Assembly: GCF_042655385.1 (NCBI RefSeq)
Contig: NZ_JBHSMA010000001.1
Location: 620,001-684,000 of the forward strand
Length of the DNA: 64,000 bases
Direction of reading: 5' to 3'
Source of the DNA: Larkinella bovis
GTDB lineage: Bacteria; Bacteroidota; Bacteroidia; Cytophagales; Spirosomataceae
Positions 24,136 through 31,990 of the stretch are shown one piece after another (the first letter of the stretch is position 1; the number at the start of each line of letters is the position of its first letter). The notes beneath the pieces are model-generated. The model worked only from the letters and a program-made list of their open reading frames with translations. It had not been told where the DNA came from and did not search any database. A program made the position numbers and the translations under genes.

Positions 24136-26178
24136 TTACATTTTCAGGATGGTAAATTCTACTCTTCGGTTAAGCCGTCGCTTTTCTTCCGTCTCGTTGC
24201 TGGCAATGGGTTTGCTGGGCCCCCAGGCTTTGGTTTGAATCCGGTTATCCGCGATGCCTTTTTCCAGCAGGTATTCCTTTACAACCCGCACCCGGTCCTG
24301 CGAGAGTTTCATGTTAAGATCCCAAACGCCCTGGTTATCAGTATGTCCATCTACCTGAATCACCATTGTGGGGTAGGCGTTCAGCATGGACGCCACCCGG
24401 TCCAGCTCGGCGCTGGAGCCCGCCAGCAACACGGCTTTGCTCTGTTCAAACAGGACGTCGTGCAGGACCACCCGCTGCCCGGTTTTGATCGGATTCAGGA
24501 CCAGATTTTTACGAATTTCCCGAAAACGCTTGTCTTTGCTGAGGTCCAGCAATTCGGTGGTGGGGAAATAACCTTCCCGTTTGGCCGTCAGGTTGTAACT
24601 TTTTTCGGTGGGGAGCAACAGCTTGAAATCACCCGTGTCGGGATCGTAGTTGATGTGGCTGTGTTCTTTGTTGTCCGGAGCGAGTGCCGATATGACTTCG
24701 GCGGCCACCGGTTTTCGGGTCGTTGCGTCGATAACCTGCCCGGAGACGATGGCTACGGGATCGGGTTTGATGGCCGGATACAATTTAAGCCGGAAAATGT
24801 CTTCGCCCCCCATCGAGTTCTGAATCGAACTGAAGTAGGCGTAATCCCCCGTCGCCGGAATCGTAAAATAACCGTCCCATTCCGGGGTGTTGATGGTAGG
24901 GCCGAGATTCTCCGGTTCCGACCAGTTGGTCCAGGTATCATCGAGCCGACGACTCACGAAAATATCCCCATTGCCGTATTCGGGATGACCCGCCGAGGTG
25001 AAGTAAAGCGTCCGGGAGTCGGAAGCGATGAAGGGAGCGCCTTCGTATTCCGCCGTGTTGATCACCGGACCCAGGCTGACGGGCTCGCTCCAGGTCTGGT
25101 TGGGTTGCAGGAAGGATACGTACAGATCTTTGTCGCCAATGGAGTTTCGGCGCTGAACCGACAGAATGATCGTTTTTCCGTCCGGTACGATGGCGTATTC
25201 GGTATAGGCGTTTTTGTGCAGGTTGTGGTTGTTGTTGATGACCACTTCCGTCGGGAATGACCAGCCATTTTTACCGAGGGTCGATTTGGATAAACCGTAG
25301 GTTACGCTTCCGTCCGGTTTGTAAACGTTAATCAGGTAAAGGGTTCGACCATCCGGCGACATGCCGCTGATGGCATTGTCGGCGGGGGTGTTGATGGGCG
25401 GACCGATGTTGACGGCATTGCCCCATTCGCCATTGGGTTGCAGCGTGGAATACCAGACATCCTGATTGCGCGGATCGCCCATGTTTCGTTCGTGTTGCCC
25501 GCGGGTAAAATAAAGGGTTTTGCCATCGGGCGAGATCACGGGCGCCACTTCCTGCCCCCTTGAGTTGACCCTTGCGCCAATGTTCTCCTTGACGAGGTCT
25601 TTGGGAATGTCTTTATAAACATTGATAGAAGTCGTGATCGGCTGGCTATCGCCCGAAATGCCGATGGCATCGATCTGGTTGGGGCCTTTCACTTTCCCCG
25701 GACTTAAAATGACTTTGACGGTATTGGTGGACAGGGCGGTTTCGGTCGGGAAAATATGCAGCAACGGGGGCGATGTTTCGGACGTAGAAACCGATGCTGC
25801 GGTTTTGGCTGTCGAAAAAACCGGAATTTCCCGACCCGACCCGTCGACGATTAACACCTGGGTAATTGCACCGGGGTTTCCACTCTGAAAAATTGCAATC
25901 TGGCGAATCGGGATCGTTTCGGAAAACCGGACCGTAATCCATTCCTCGTTGGGGCCATCGGGATAAAGTGGTGACCAGGCGCAGGGATTGTCACCAACCT
26001 GGGGCATCCGGTTGGGTTTTCCCAGAATCTGATTGGCGCGATATTGCTGGGAATAAGCTTCCCCGCGTCCTTCCGACGAAAAACCGACCACCGCGCTGGC
26101 CCACAGGACAGACTGTCCCCAAACCGACTGATTACTCAACAGAAGAAATCCAAACGCAACGAATAACCTCCGGTTCAT
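24136..26178 (-). CDS. OmpA-family protein with PD40 (WD40-like) repeats
   Basis: A 680-residue secreted protein with signal peptide MNRRLFVAFGFLLLSNQSVW. A discoidin-like region follows (RFSETIPIRQIAIFQSGNPG). Several PD40 beta-propeller repeats come next (PVISPDGKTLYFTRG, GMSPDGRTLYLINV, FIASDSRTLYFTSAG). Then there is a carboxypeptidase-regulatory-like domain (VSGQVIDATTRKPVAAEV). The C-terminal OmpA domain has VDGHTDNQG, the NMKLSQDRVRVVKEYL segment and RRVEF, which bind peptidoglycan. Proteins of this build are common Bacteroidota envelope components, possibly anchoring or sensing complexes. It follows the GH13 gene by 124 bases on the same strand. The domain order is clear; the specific function is not. 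Confidence 0.9.
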   Translation of the reverse strand: MNRRLFVAFGFLLLSNQSVWGQSVLWASAVVGFSSEGRGEAYSQQYRANQILGKPNRMPQVGDNPCAWSPLYPDGPNEEWITVRFSETIPIRQIAIFQSGNPGAITQVLIVDGSGREIPVFSTAKTAASVSTSETSPPLLHIFPTETALSTNTVKVILSPGKVKGPNQIDAIGISGDSQPITTSINVYKDIPKDLVKENIGARVNSRGQEVAPVISPDGKTLYFTRGQHERNMGDPRNQDVWYSTLQPNGEWGNAVNIGPPINTPADNAISGMSPDGRTLYLINVYKPDGSVTYGLSKSTLGKNGWSFPTEVVINNNHNLHKNAYTEYAIVPDGKTIILSVQRRNSIGDKDLYVSFLQPNQTWSEPVSLGPVINTAEYEGAPFIASDSRTLYFTSAGHPEYGNGDIFVSRRLDDTWTNWSEPENLGPTINTPEWDGYFTIPATGDYAYFSSIQNSMGGEDIFRLKLYPAIKPDPVAIVSGQVIDATTRKPVAAEVISALAPDNKEHSHINYDPDTGDFKLLLPTEKSYNLTAKREGYFPTTELLDLSKDKRFREIRKNLVLNPIKTGQRVVLHDVLFEQSKAVLLAGSSAELDRVASMLNAYPTMVIQVDGHTDNQGVWDLNMKLSQDRVRVVKEYLLEKGIADNRIQTKAWGPSKPIASNETEEKRRLNRRVEFTILKM

Positions 26179-26302
26179 GCCAACAAGGCTTTATTTGAAT
26201 GATGGATGATCAACGATGATCGCTGGCGGTTCGGCCCGCGTGGGGATAAGTTACAAAGAAAACGAAAACGAAGGGATCGTTTACCCGTTCGGATGCATCA
26301 TT

Positions 26303-27718
26303 TTAATTCGTATACACCTTATATTCCCAGGGTTTTAGGGCAAAGGTGAGCGAGTTGCGCAACTCACTGGACTCCCGGCTGAACACTTCCATGTAGACGC
26401 CTTCAAAACCGTCGCCATTCAACCGGATCGTCTGCGGGGTTGGACTCAGGTTGATGATCACCACCACCCGGTCATTTTCCTGCTGACGGTAAAAGGCATA
26501 CACTTTGTCGTCTTTTTCCGTCGGTATTTTAATGAGCGGCCCACCCGCCTTGCCATTCCAGAGGGCGCGGTTGCGGTGTTTGAGGGTGAGCAGTGTTTTA
26601 TAAAAGTCGGTTTTCGCGTAGTTTCCCCAGTAAATCGGATCTTTCTCGTAGAATTTCAGCCGTTTGTTGAGGTTGGATTCCATGCCGTTATAAACCAGCG
26701 GCATGCCGTCGAACGTAAAGGCTAAAACGGTGAACGCATCGGCCCCGTTTCCAAACAGTTCCGTACCGGTTCCGTTCCAGGCATTTTCGTCGTGGTTCTG
26801 CACAAACTGCATTTGATAATACCAGGGCGGAAACCGCTGCTGATTGTGCGCCAGCAGCGAATCAATGGCGTTGGCCGGGCGTTTGCCTTTGGCAATCAGT
26901 TTCATAAGCTGGTGCATGCTCCAGCCGTAATTCATGTTGAAGCAATCTTTGAAATGCTCGGCTTTGTCTTCCCACTCGGCCAGCATGAACACGGTTTTGA
27001 TGCTGTCGAGCTTCGGTCGGACCTCGGCCCAGAAATCATCCGGCACAAAACCGGCTACTTCACACCGGTAGCCGTCAATGTCACACTCGCGCACCCAGAA
27101 CTGCATGGCGTCGATCATGGCCGCGCGCAATTCCGGATTCTGGTAATTCAGGTCTACCACATCCGGACGATCGGTTACTTTGCCTTCGTGATCGATCGGA
27201 GCCGTAAATTTTCCGTTGATTTTGGTGTACCAGTCGGGGTGGAGCTGCGCCCAGGTGTGATTCCGGCCCGTATGATTCGGCACCCAGTCGATGATCACGT
27301 GTAACCCCAGGTCGTGGGCCTGTTTCACGAGCGCCTTGAAGTCGGCCAGCGTGCCGTATTCCGGATTGACCGCTTTGTAATCTTCCACGGCATACGGGTT
27401 CCCGGCTGATCCCTGCTGATTTTCTTTACTGATCGGATGAATCGGCATGAACCAGAGGATGTCGGCCCCCAGTTCTTTTAGCCGGGGTAATTGTTGTTCA
27501 ACGGCTTTGAAGGTTCCTTCCGCCGAGAATTGACGCACATTGATCTCGTAAATCGTGGCATTTTTGGCCCAATCGACCGTCGGAAGCCGGGCCTGAGCAA
27601 CGGTTGAATCGTTGGAATAGCTTGGATCATTACCTGTTGAAGGCGATTGCTTGCAGGAAAGGACCGAAAAAAACAACAGACTTCCTGCCAGGAGGTTACA
27701 CGTTAACTTCGTATGCAT
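26303..27718 (-). CDS. GH13 alpha-amylase-family lipoprotein with altered nucleophile
   Basis: A 471-residue secreted alpha-amylase-like protein. The lipobox SVLSCK gives Cys22. The barrel has YEINVRQFS, region I DWVPNHT (145-151 area), region II DGYRCEVAG, region III FMLAEWE with acid/base Glu248, and region IV FVQNHDEN. In GH13 enzymes region II is G-x-R-x-D, where Asp is the nucleophile; here residue 220 is Glu (codon GAA at 27059-27061). The remaining site residues are present, so it could be a weak, altered-specificity or binding-only relative, or a sequencing error could explain it. A C-terminal beta domain is present. It lies 39 bases after rpe. Confidence 0.88.
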   Translation of the reverse strand: MHTKLTCNLLAGSLLFFSVLSCKQSPSTGNDPSYSNDSTVAQARLPTVDWAKNATIYEINVRQFSAEGTFKAVEQQLPRLKELGADILWFMPIHPISKENQQGSAGNPYAVEDYKAVNPEYGTLADFKALVKQAHDLGLHVIIDWVPNHTGRNHTWAQLHPDWYTKINGKFTAPIDHEGKVTDRPDVVDLNYQNPELRAAMIDAMQFWVRECDIDGYRCEVAGFVPDDFWAEVRPKLDSIKTVFMLAEWEDKAEHFKDCFNMNYGWSMHQLMKLIAKGKRPANAIDSLLAHNQQRFPPWYYQMQFVQNHDENAWNGTGTELFGNGADAFTVLAFTFDGMPLVYNGMESNLNKRLKFYEKDPIYWGNYAKTDFYKTLLTLKHRNRALWNGKAGGPLIKIPTEKDDKVYAFYRQQENDRVVVIINLSPTPQTIRLNGDGFEGVYMEVFSRESSELRNSLTFALKPWEYKVYTN

Positions 27719-27757
27719 GCCAAATTGGTCAACTCGAAATAATGGATAATCTTCAGT

Positions 27758-28462
27758 TTAGGCCAGCCGAACATTCTGCGGAGCTGTCTGGTTGAAAAAT
27801 TTCAACGTATGAATGGCTTCCGTCGGATCACTGGCCCGAAAAACCGAGCTGCCGGCCACCAGCACATCGGCTCCGGCTTCTACTAATTCGGCAATATTCT
27901 CGGTTCCAACCCCACCATCGATTTCGATCAGGGCGGTTTTTCCCGCACTGGCCAGGAGATGGCGCAGCTTCCGAATTTTCTGCAAGGTATGCGGAATAAA
28001 GGATTGTCCACCAAAGCCGGGGTTAACCGACATCAATAAAACCTGATCAATTTCGTCCAGACTGTCGGCCAGAAGCTCGACCGGCGTATGCGGATTTAGC
28101 GCCACCCCCGTCCGGCAGCCGGTTTCCCGGATCTGTGTCAGCGTCCGGTGCAGGTGCGTACAGGCTTCGTAGTGAACCAGGATGGTGCCCGGGCGATCGG
28201 GGTGGGCGGCTCCGGCCCTGGCAAAGGCATCGATGTAACGTTCCGGTTGAACAATCATCAAATGCACATCCAACGGCTTGAGGGCGTGTTTATTAACGGC
28301 TTCGCAGACCGGGATTCCGAAGGAAATATTGGGCACAAAAACACCGTCCATGACGTCCACGTGAATCCAGTCAGCCTCGCTGCGGTTGATCAGTTCGATG
28401 TCACGCTGAAGGTTGGCAAAATCGGCAGCTAAGATGGAAGGAGCAATCAAAGGTGGGGTCAT
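27758..28462 (-). CDS. rpe: Ribulose-phosphate 3-epimerase
   Basis: Interconverts D-ribulose 5-phosphate and D-xylulose 5-phosphate in the pentose phosphate pathway. The 234-residue TIM-barrel protein shows IAPSILAADFANLQ, WIHVDVMDGVFVPNISFG, DVHLMIVQPERYI, LLMSVNPGFGGQSFI and IEIDGGV. These carry the metal-binding His and Asp residues and the catalytic Asp pair of the family. Length and start are typical (216-230 residues). It appears to be the first gene of a minus-strand run with the GH13 and OmpA genes. Its product xylulose 5-phosphate is the usual transketolase donor, which may matter for the split transketolase nearby. Confidence 0.96.
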   Translation of the reverse strand: MTPPLIAPSILAADFANLQRDIELINRSEADWIHVDVMDGVFVPNISFGIPVCEAVNKHALKPLDVHLMIVQPERYIDAFARAGAAHPDRPGTILVHYEACTHLHRTLTQIRETGCRTGVALNPHTPVELLADSLDEIDQVLLMSVNPGFGGQSFIPHTLQKIRKLRHLLASAGKTALIEIDGGVGTENIAELVEAGADVLVAGSSVFRASDPTEAIHTLKFFNQTAPQNVRLA

Positions 28463-28513
28463 GCGAACGTATGTTCAATTGAAATTATGTATCCAAATCG
28501 ATTAAGGTGACAC

Positions 28514-28521
28514 CAAAATTA
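28514..28521 (-). promoter_or_regulatory. Candidate -7 element for rpe (TAATTTTG)
   Basis: Minus-strand TAATTTTG matches TAnnTTTG and would give a leader of about 45 bases before rpe. It lies in the divergent rpe-ligA region. The -33 box is unclear. Confidence 0.42.
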
Positions 28522-28644
28522 ATTCTTTTGTCGGAACATTTTTGAACTCGTGACCAACTCAGTGCAGGAATTTATTTATGATTGCAATCGAATTTGTTTT
28601 TTTTTCTAATCGCTAATCCCGGTCCAAGGTCCGTTTAAAATAGA

Positions 28645-30690
28645 ATGAATCCGCAGGAACGAATTGCCGAGCTGACTGACCGGCTCCATTATTATAACTT
28701 TCAATACTATCAGAATAGTGTTTCGGAGGTTGATGATTTTACGTTCGATAAACTTCTGGAAGAGCTCAGTTTGCTCGAACAGCAATACCCCGAATTCAGC
28801 CGCCCGGACTCCCCGACTCACCGGGTGGGCGGGACCATCAGCAAGGAGTTTGCGACGGTTTACCACCGGTTTCCGATGTTGTCGCTGGGCAATACCTACT
28901 CCGAAGCCGAGTTGACCGAGTTTGATAACCGGGTTCAGAAAGGATTGAACGGGGCCACCTACGAGTATATCTGCGAACTGAAATTTGATGGAGTGGCCCT
29001 CAGCCTGACCTACGAAAACGGCATTCTGACGCGCGGGGTAACCCGGGGTGACGGAGTACGGGGGGATGATATTACGCCCAACGTCCGGACAATCCGGACA
29101 TTACCCCTGAAAATTCAGGCCTCCGGTCTGCCCTCTTTGTTTGAAGTGCGGGGCGAGGGATTTCTGCCGCTGGCCGAATTTGAACGAATCAACCGGGAGC
29201 GGGAGGATATCGGCGAAACGTTGTTGGCGAATCCGCGCAATGCCGCGTCCGGTACGTTCAAACAGCAGGACTCGGCTGCGGTGGCCAAACGCCGGCTGGA
29301 CTGTTACGTTTACTCGTTTCTTTCCGAACCGGAACCGTTTCAGACCCACGAAGAGAGTTTGCTGGCCATGAAAAAATGGGGGCTGAACGTGTCACCCACC
29401 TGGCGGAAATGCAGCACCATGCAGGAGGTCTTTGATTTCATCAACGAATGGGAATCCAGGCGGTATGGTTTGCCGCTGGCGACCGACGGCATCGTTATTA
29501 AAGTGAATCGGTATGATCAGCAGCGCGAACTTGGGTTTACGGCCAAAAGCCCCCGCTGGGCGATTGCCTTTAAATACAAGGCGTTGGCCGCCAGCACGAT
29601 TCTGAACAGTGTTTCCTACCAGGTCGGACGGACGGGCGCCGTGACGCCGGTTGCCAACCTGAAACCGGTTTTGCTCGCCGGAACCGTGGTTCGTCGGGCT
29701 TCGCTGCACAATTCCAACGAGATTCAGCGGCTCGGTGTAATGCTGAACGATACGGTTTTTGTGGAAAAGGGCGGGGAAATTATCCCGAAAATAACCGGCG
29801 TCGATTTGGCGCAGCGGACGGAAGCCAGCCAGCCGATCGTGTATCCGACGGTTTGCCCGGCCTGCCAGACGCCGTTGGTGCGGAAGGAGGGAGAAGCCCA
29901 TTTTTACTGCCCGAACGAAAAGGAGTGCCCGCCCCAGCAACAGGCCCGGTTTGAGCATTTCATCCAACGGCGGGCGATGAACATCGAAAGCCTGGGGGAG
30001 GGGAAAATCGAACTGCTGATTGAGCGGGGACTGGTGCGCAGTCCGGCGGATTTGTACGACCTGACGTATGAGATGTTGCTGGGCCTCGAGAAAACGTATA
30101 CGGACCCCGAAACCGGCAAAACACGGGTGGTCAGTTTGCGGGAAAAATCCGTCGAAAATATTCTGAACGCCATCGAACGGTCGAAAGCGCAACCGTTTGC
30201 GAGTGTGCTGTTTGCGATCGGAATCCGGTATGTGGGCAACACGACCGCCGAAAAACTGGCGGATTATTTCGGCAGCATGACGGCCCTTCAAACGGCAACG
30301 CCCGAGGCCCTGCTCAGCGTTCCGGAGGTGGGGGAGCGGATCGCCCACAGTGTGGCGGCCTGGTTTGCCGATTCCGAAAATCAGGTGTTTGTCGAACGCT
30401 TACGGCTGGCCGGTTTGCAGATGGAAAGCGACCGGGTGACGGTGGAGAAAAAAGGCGAATCGCTGGTCGGGAAAACGTTTCTGTATACGGGAACGTTTTC
30501 CCATTTTTCGCGCGAAGAACTCGAAAGCGAGATCGAGGCCCACGGTGGAAAACTATTGAGTGGCGTTTCCAAAAAACTGAATTATCTGATCGTGGGCGAA
30601 AACCCCGGCCCGTCGAAGGTGGAAAAAGCGCAGAAGATGGGCGTTAACAGGATCAGTGAAGACGAGTTTCTGGCGATGGTTAGTGTTTAG
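28645..30690 (+). CDS. ligA: NAD-dependent DNA ligase LigA
   Basis: Seals nicks between Okazaki fragments and in repair, using NAD+ to adenylate itself. The 681-residue protein has the usual order: the Ia domain (RLHYYNFQYYQNSVSEVDD), the adenylation domain with CELKFDGVAL (nucleophile Lys113 of KxDG) and GDGVRGDDITPN, and an OB fold with RTGAVTPVA. A four-Cys zinc finger follows (CPACQTP and YCPNEKECP), then helix-hairpin-helix repeats (VGNTTAEKLADYFG, VPEVGERIAHSV) and a C-terminal BRCT domain (GKTFLYTGTF onward). The length is normal. It starts 183 bases from divergent rpe and is followed by dapA on the same strand. Confidence 0.97.
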   Translation: MNPQERIAELTDRLHYYNFQYYQNSVSEVDDFTFDKLLEELSLLEQQYPEFSRPDSPTHRVGGTISKEFATVYHRFPMLSLGNTYSEAELTEFDNRVQKGLNGATYEYICELKFDGVALSLTYENGILTRGVTRGDGVRGDDITPNVRTIRTLPLKIQASGLPSLFEVRGEGFLPLAEFERINREREDIGETLLANPRNAASGTFKQQDSAAVAKRRLDCYVYSFLSEPEPFQTHEESLLAMKKWGLNVSPTWRKCSTMQEVFDFINEWESRRYGLPLATDGIVIKVNRYDQQRELGFTAKSPRWAIAFKYKALAASTILNSVSYQVGRTGAVTPVANLKPVLLAGTVVRRASLHNSNEIQRLGVMLNDTVFVEKGGEIIPKITGVDLAQRTEASQPIVYPTVCPACQTPLVRKEGEAHFYCPNEKECPPQQQARFEHFIQRRAMNIESLGEGKIELLIERGLVRSPADLYDLTYEMLLGLEKTYTDPETGKTRVVSLREKSVENILNAIERSKAQPFASVLFAIGIRYVGNTTAEKLADYFGSMTALQTATPEALLSVPEVGERIAHSVAAWFADSENQVFVERLRLAGLQMESDRVTVEKKGESLVGKTFLYTGTFSHFSREELESEIEAHGGKLLSGVSKKLNYLIVGENPGPSKVEKAQKMGVNRISEDEFLAMVSV

Positions 30691-30706
30691 ATCGGTAGAA
30701 AAACCG

Positions 30707-30714
30707 TACCTTTG
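30707..30714 (+). promoter_or_regulatory. Candidate -7 element for dapA (TACCTTTG)
   Basis: TACCTTTG is a TAnnTTTG match about 48 bases before the dapA start and 16 bases after the ligA stop. A weak TTTA at 30686-30689 lies 17 bases upstream in the -33 position. dapA is therefore probably transcribed on its own. Confidence 0.5.
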
Positions 30715-30761
30715 GTCCACTTTTCGATTTGCATATTCCTTCTAATCCAGAAAATAAGTAG

Positions 30762-31658
30762 ATGAATGCTCGTTTCCACGGCGTTGGGGTCGCCATTGTA
30801 ACCCCGTTCAACGACGACCTGACCGTTGATTTTGATGGGTTTGGTCGTGTCATTCAGCACATTAGCGACGGTGGTGTCGATTACATTGTGCTTCAGGGTA
30901 CAACGGGCGAATCGCCCACGGTGACCAAATCGGAAAAGAAACAGCTGCTACAGTATTTGAAGGAAAATAACCCGAAGAAATTACCGATTGTCTACGGCAT
31001 TGGCGGAAACGTTACGCCGGAGGTTCTGGCCACGATCAACGATACGGATTTTGAGGGCATTGATGCCATTCTGTCGGTTTGTCCGTATTATAACAAACCG
31101 GGCAAACGGGGTGTAATTGAGCATTTTAGGCAGATTGCGGATGCTAGTCCGGTGCCGGTTATTCTCTACAACATTCCCCCGCGGACGGGAATCAATATGA
31201 GTGCAGAAACGATCTGTACGCTGGCGGAACACCCCAATATCATTGGGGTGAAAGAAGCATCCTGCATCATCGAACAATGCATGGAAATCGCCCGCGATAA
31301 ACCGGAGGACTTTCTGCTGATTTCGGGTGACGACGTGCAGGGCGTGCCGATCATCAGCATTGGGGGCGTCGGTGTGATGTCGGTTATTGCCAACGCCTTT
31401 CCGGCGAAGTTTTCGGGCATGATTCACGCGGCTTTGCGCGGAGATTTTGCCTTTGCTCAGAAAGAATTAGGCCATTTTCTGCGCATCGATCCGCTGCTGT
31501 ACGAAGAAGGGAACCCGGTGGGTATCAAAAAGATTCTGGAAATTCTGGGGCTGATTTCATCCAACGTCCGGTTGCCGCTTTACCCGGCCGCCGATGAGTT
31601 GGGCGAGCGCATGAAAGCGGTTCTGCAACGCGATAAACTGGTGGAACTGGTCGCCTGA
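30762..31658 (+). CDS. dapA: 4-hydroxy-tetrahydrodipicolinate synthase
   Basis: Condenses pyruvate with aspartate semialdehyde, the first step of the diaminopimelate/lysine pathway. The 298-residue TIM-barrel protein has GVAIVTPF, LQGTTGESPT (the Thr pair at 47-48), YYNKPGKRG, the active-site Tyr136 in ILYNIPPRTG, and the Schiff-base Lys164 in IIGVKEASC. Late SGDDVQGVPIISIGGVGVMSV is also typical of the family. All key residues of true DapA are present, unlike the divergent homologue at 55744-56838. It has a probable promoter after ligA and an intrinsic terminator behind it. Confidence 0.95.
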   Translation: MNARFHGVGVAIVTPFNDDLTVDFDGFGRVIQHISDGGVDYIVLQGTTGESPTVTKSEKKQLLQYLKENNPKKLPIVYGIGGNVTPEVLATINDTDFEGIDAILSVCPYYNKPGKRGVIEHFRQIADASPVPVILYNIPPRTGINMSAETICTLAEHPNIIGVKEASCIIEQCMEIARDKPEDFLLISGDDVQGVPIISIGGVGVMSVIANAFPAKFSGMIHAALRGDFAFAQKELGHFLRIDPLLYEEGNPVGIKKILEILGLISSNVRLPLYPAADELGERMKAVLQRDKLVELVA

Positions 31659-31678
31659 GAGGAGAAAGCCCAGCAATG

Positions 31679-31716
31679 AAAGAGCCGTGTCCCACAGGAT
31701 TCGGCTCTTTATTTTA
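31679..31716 (+). terminator. Rho-independent terminator after dapA
   Basis: Stem AAAGAGCCG / CGGCTCTTT (9 base pairs) with a 14-base loop, followed by ATTTTAT. It starts 20 bases after the dapA stop and lies in the gap to the convergent small lipoprotein gene. Confidence 0.85.
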
Positions 31717-31732
31717 TGATTTCATACAGACG

Positions 31733-31924
31733 TTAGCTGCTTTTTCCTCCGCCAAATAACCGGGCAAAGCCCCATATGACCAGAACGATGACGCCAATGA
31801 CCAGAAGGGCACCCGTCCAGGCACCCGCTTTAAAGATGCCTCCAATCAATTCGCAACTGGTCATACCGACCAGCAAAAAAAGCGCGATTGCCAGGGAATA
31901 GAGGTATTGAGTGAAATTACGCAT
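31733..31924 (-). CDS. Small membrane lipoprotein of unknown function
   Basis: A 63-residue protein. The N-terminus MRNFTQYLYSLAIALFLLVG ends in the lipobox GMTSC (Cys24). A second hydrophobic segment follows (ALLVIGVIVLVIWGFARLF, about 39-57), then a short Gly/Lys/Ser tail. This two-segment pattern matches tiny Bacteroidota membrane proteins often annotated only as hypothetical, or loosely as phosphatidate cytidylyltransferase, which this is far too short to be. It is transcribed alone between dapA (convergent) and the DUF5916 gene. Size, signal and clean boundaries support a real gene, but no function can be given. Confidence 0.65.
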   Translation of the reverse strand: MRNFTQYLYSLAIALFLLVGMTSCELIGGIFKAGAWTGALLVIGVIVLVIWGFARLFGGGKSS

Positions 31925-31990
31925 GGTAGTGGTTGTTGATGTTTCCCTTTCAAACTACCAGCCGCGCCACTTTGTTTTTTAACGGTTTAG

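Noticed and set aside
24235..25260. 341-codon plus-strand frame inside the OmpA/PD40 gene
   Set aside because: Antisense shadow of a well-supported gene; the composition is odd and no motif is present.
29392..30348. 318-codon minus-strand frame inside ligA
   Set aside because: ligA is unmistakable on the other strand; the opposite frame has no family features.
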